A stretch of DNA of 64,000 nucleotides from Imbricaverruca yamaguchii (lineage: Eukaryota; Arthropoda; Thecostraca; Neoverrucidae), in contig JAOTOL010001481.1 in assembly GCA_034440575.1 (NCBI GenBank), forward strand, positions 842,001-906,000. The letters are read 5' to 3'. Below the pieces are notes generated by a model. That model was given only the letters and a program-made list of their open reading frames with translations, ran no database searches and was not told the origin of the DNA. Below are positions 61,872 through 64,000 of this stretch, one piece after another. The translations under genes and the position numbers were made by a program. Positions within the stretch are counted from its first letter, which is position 1. Every line of letters begins with the position of its first letter.

Positions 61872-61899
61872 TGACCTTAGGTCAATATCTACAAGGTCA
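61872..61899 (+). promoter_or_regulatory. Nuclear-receptor half-site cluster
   Basis: TGACCTTAGGTCA (61872-61884) is a perfect everted repeat of the AGGTCA half-site with one-base spacer. Eight bases on is CAAGGTCA (61892-61899), the extended half-site of FTZ-F1-type receptors. Binding is inferred from sequence alone. Confidence 0.4.
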
Positions 61900-62927
61900 A
61901 ATGTGGTCAAAATGGCAAAATTTTGTGGTATTGCGTGGATTGGCTTGTCAATGTTATGGATCGCTGTTATTGTGTTCAAATGCTCCAAAATTGACATTAA
62001 TGATGTTTTGGATATTACTAATGATGCAATACAGATGCCAGTACCGCTATTTGACCACAGGTCACCTATACAGGAGCACTTTATCAGGTCATTACCTGCT
62101 CCAGTTACCGGAGCCGGGCTGCCCACCCGACTGCTCCGTTGGGTGATTCGGCATAATCGTCTTCCCAAATAAAGGAGTGAAATACATAAATAAAGTATGG
62201 AAACGCTTAGGTACACAATAACAAACAGTAGATTTTGGGATGTGTAGGGAGTAACATGCAAAGTGACATCAATCGCATGACAGTCATTTTGATTTTTGAC
62301 AACATTCTAGTTGACCAAGTTTAGTTCTATTAGCCTGTCATGAACTTGACCTGACTTGACTTCGGCGACTTAAAATGACTTTTAAATTACATAGGATAAC
62401 AAAATGCATCAAACAAGTCGCTAGTGTTGTCAAGAACAGTTCTCTTTTGGCAATATACGGGAAGCGCATCAGCGCTGATTTTTGTGGTCTGGCGCTGCGA
62501 ATTGTTTTTAATTTAATGGCCCCTAACTTGAAACACTCTCGGCCGATTTACATTTTTCTTACTTTAAGCAACGCGCCAGTCATTTATAAGCAGGTAACAC
62601 ACACAATTGCGTATATCGGCCGGTAAAATCTGAAGTTATCTACGAAAAACTGGAGGGGTGGGCGGATTTCGCACCCCACCATCCAGGGCGCGTATTAATA
62701 ATATAAAACGCATAAGGAACAGATGCAAATATGTCAACTGTGAAGTGGCCCTTCTTTGTCGATATGGTGGCAACATCCATCTACAAGGAGCATACTGCTA
62801 ATGAGGGCGTCGCATAGGTCGATAGATCTATTGCATCGATTTGAGATCCGAGTTGAGATGAGATCATAAGGCGCCTTGCAACAGGTCCAAAATATGAAAG
62901 CATGAAGCTGTGCTTAACAAGGGCTAG
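61900..62927. other. No gene recognised
   Basis: A 112-codon plus-strand frame (61834-62172) includes a hydrophobic stretch (AWIGLSMLWIAVIVF) but nothing I can assign. The rest is AT-rich. Confidence 0.4.
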
Positions 62928-63270
62928 CCGCCCCGGTAGGTCAGTTGGTTAGAGCGCTGGCCTGCTCTGGTCTTCCCGGTCCTGGCAACACAGGGTTCGA
63001 GTCGCTTCGCGCACTCGCGTTTAGCCCCGGCCGGGAGTGTCAGTTGGCAGCTGGCTCGATAAGGCCGGGTACGAGCTACCTGGTGGCCGTGTCGGTGCAT
63101 TGACGGCATGCTAAACTTTTGGTAAAAAATATACCGTTGAACTAGAATTGATGGATCGGGTGGTGGGGCCAGGGTTCACGCAGCAAGCTCTACTTGGCAA
63201 TAGGACCTTGGTTCATAAAGCCACCCAAATAAGAACTCGAATAAAATTTACTTTTTAATAAAAACGAGAA
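62928..63270 (+). mobile_element. tRNA-derived SINE, family A, copy 3 (best preserved)
   Basis: Head GTAGGTCAGTTGGTTAGAGC (box A), then box B GGGTTCGAGTC (about 62993), the GTCAGTTGGCAGCTGGC body, and GGGTTCACGCAGCAAGCTCT. The end is an AATAAAATTTAC/AATAAAAA A-rich tail. It aligns end to end with the copies at 16261 and 20915. Confidence 0.93.
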
Positions 63271-63429
63271 AAAAGAGAACATGAAACTGAGCTACTCAAT
63301 GTAGTCAGGACCTGGTTGAGCTTGTCTTAGTTGTCCAGAAAATGTACATAGTAATGCCAGAGATGAAAGGTTAAATTTATATTTTGGCTTTACGGAACAG
63401 CGATCCCAGTGACCGAAGCAAAATTTCAA

Positions 63430-63960
63430 GCTCATCTGACAGCCATCTGACAGCCAAGAGCATCCAGACTGTGCCCCTCCCTCAGGGTCCCGCTGTTCGC
63501 GGAAATCGCTGAGATCCTGCCCCACCTGACACGCGCCCTGTACCGAGCGCACATCCTGGCCGGCGCTGCAGCCGGGGCTCTGGGAGAGGTCCTCAGCGCG
63601 TCACAATCAAACCAGCCCGGCGCGGGGCAGACGCCGCCTTTGTCTGTCGACCAATGAGCGCGGCCGCGGCCGGTCACGTGACACTGCCGCAGCCGGCGCG
63701 GGCGGCCGGATCGTTGGGCCGACGCCGCTCTTCAGTGTTGGCCCGGTCGGATGTCTGGCGACGCCGAGCGGAAGAGTTTAATAGGACGGCAGGCGGACGG
63801 CGCAGCCGCGATTGTGTCAGCTAATCGGCTCAAGCTCTCCAAATAAGCCACTTGAAGCCGCGCCAGTCGAATGGGAGAGGCGGTCGAGACGACGCCGAAG
63901 AGCCGCCGAGCGCGGCCGGGGGTGCTCGCCGAGCGACTCGAGGGTCGCCTAATGAGACCT
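63430..63960. promoter_or_regulatory. GC-rich island with CCAAT and CACGTG words
   Basis: CpG-dense. It contains CCAATGAG (about 63651), the 10-bp palindrome GTCACGTGAC at 63673-63682 and CACTTG near 63850. It could be a promoter or an enhancer. No transcription start can be placed. Confidence 0.35.
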
Positions 63961-64000
63961 TATGAAAGTGATCCCCACAAAGTGATACACAAATCCGCTC

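Noticed and set aside
61834..62172. 112-codon plus-strand frame with one hydrophobic segment
   Set aside because: A single hydrophobic stretch in AT-rich DNA is common by chance; no family resemblance or gene context.
62928..63010. Functional tRNA gene
   Set aside because: Box A and box B are present, but the sequence continues into a SINE body repeated at two other places and the cloverleaf is not complete; it is a SINE head. The same applies at 16261, 20915, 21447, 30138 and 57475.
46235..64000. Search for the N-terminal PR-domain exon of ham
   Set aside because: Minus-strand frames with Gly-Pro-Phe/Tyr-like words (for example near 61230) lacked the surrounding PR-domain pattern and usable splice sites, so none was called.

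Overview
The window is eukaryotic. It has spliced coding exons with canonical splice sites, many micro- and minisatellites, and tRNA-derived SINEs with target-site duplications. The one gene I can identify is an EVI1/PRDM16/Hamlet-class (PRDM3/16) zinc-finger transcription factor on the minus strand. Its zinc-finger layout (six N-terminal plus three C-terminal fingers) and very compact C-terminal ZF exon fit an arthropod hamlet gene. With the mixed GC content and the repeat landscape I infer an arthropod, perhaps a crustacean, but the sequence does not settle the species.

The gene runs right to left. Exon A (46106-46234) and exon B (45351-45459) encode the C-terminal half of a PR domain. Exon C (29628-29757) encodes an acidic linker and the first half of zinc finger 1. 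Exon D (23603-25568) encodes the second half of ZF1, ZF2-ZF6, a long linker with a CtBP-binding PLDLS motif, ZF7-ZF9 and the stop codon. Exon phases (0, 1, 2) join perfectly and give 777 visible residues. The start codon and first half of the PR domain were not found; they lie right of 46234, possibly outside the window. A first candidate poly(A) signal lies at 22488-22493.

Left flank (1-22.4 kb): no supported gene. It holds about a dozen tandem arrays (units of 12, 19, 20, 22, 29, 40, 42, 50 and about 111 bp), long AT/GT/CA microsatellites, SINE copies, a six-copy CACGTG cluster, a decayed Gag-like zinc-knuckle fragment and a duplicated 72-bp block.

Gene interior (25.6-46.1 kb): introns of 4.1, 15.6 and 0.65 kb. 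They contain GC-rich islands with embedded homeodomain/Sox/E-box-like words (candidate cis-regulatory modules), a perfect GC-rich stem-loop at 27733-27766, a SINE with an exact 13-bp target-site duplication, and large minisatellites at 40.2-41.3 kb and 42.3-42.9 kb.

Right flank (46.2-64 kb): probably 5' intron or upstream sequence of the same gene. It has five GC-rich islands, a 53/64-bp minisatellite, a 67-bp array, three to four SINEs, and a nearly perfect 117-bp hairpin at 58220-58336.

The most unusual features are: several unrelated minisatellite families whose units each carry a short palindrome; five-unit higher-order repeat structure in two of them; the long hairpin; and SINEs with different tRNA heads that appear to share one 3' tail. 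Most long open frames in the window are artefacts of tandem repeats whose unit length is not a stop-containing multiple of three.
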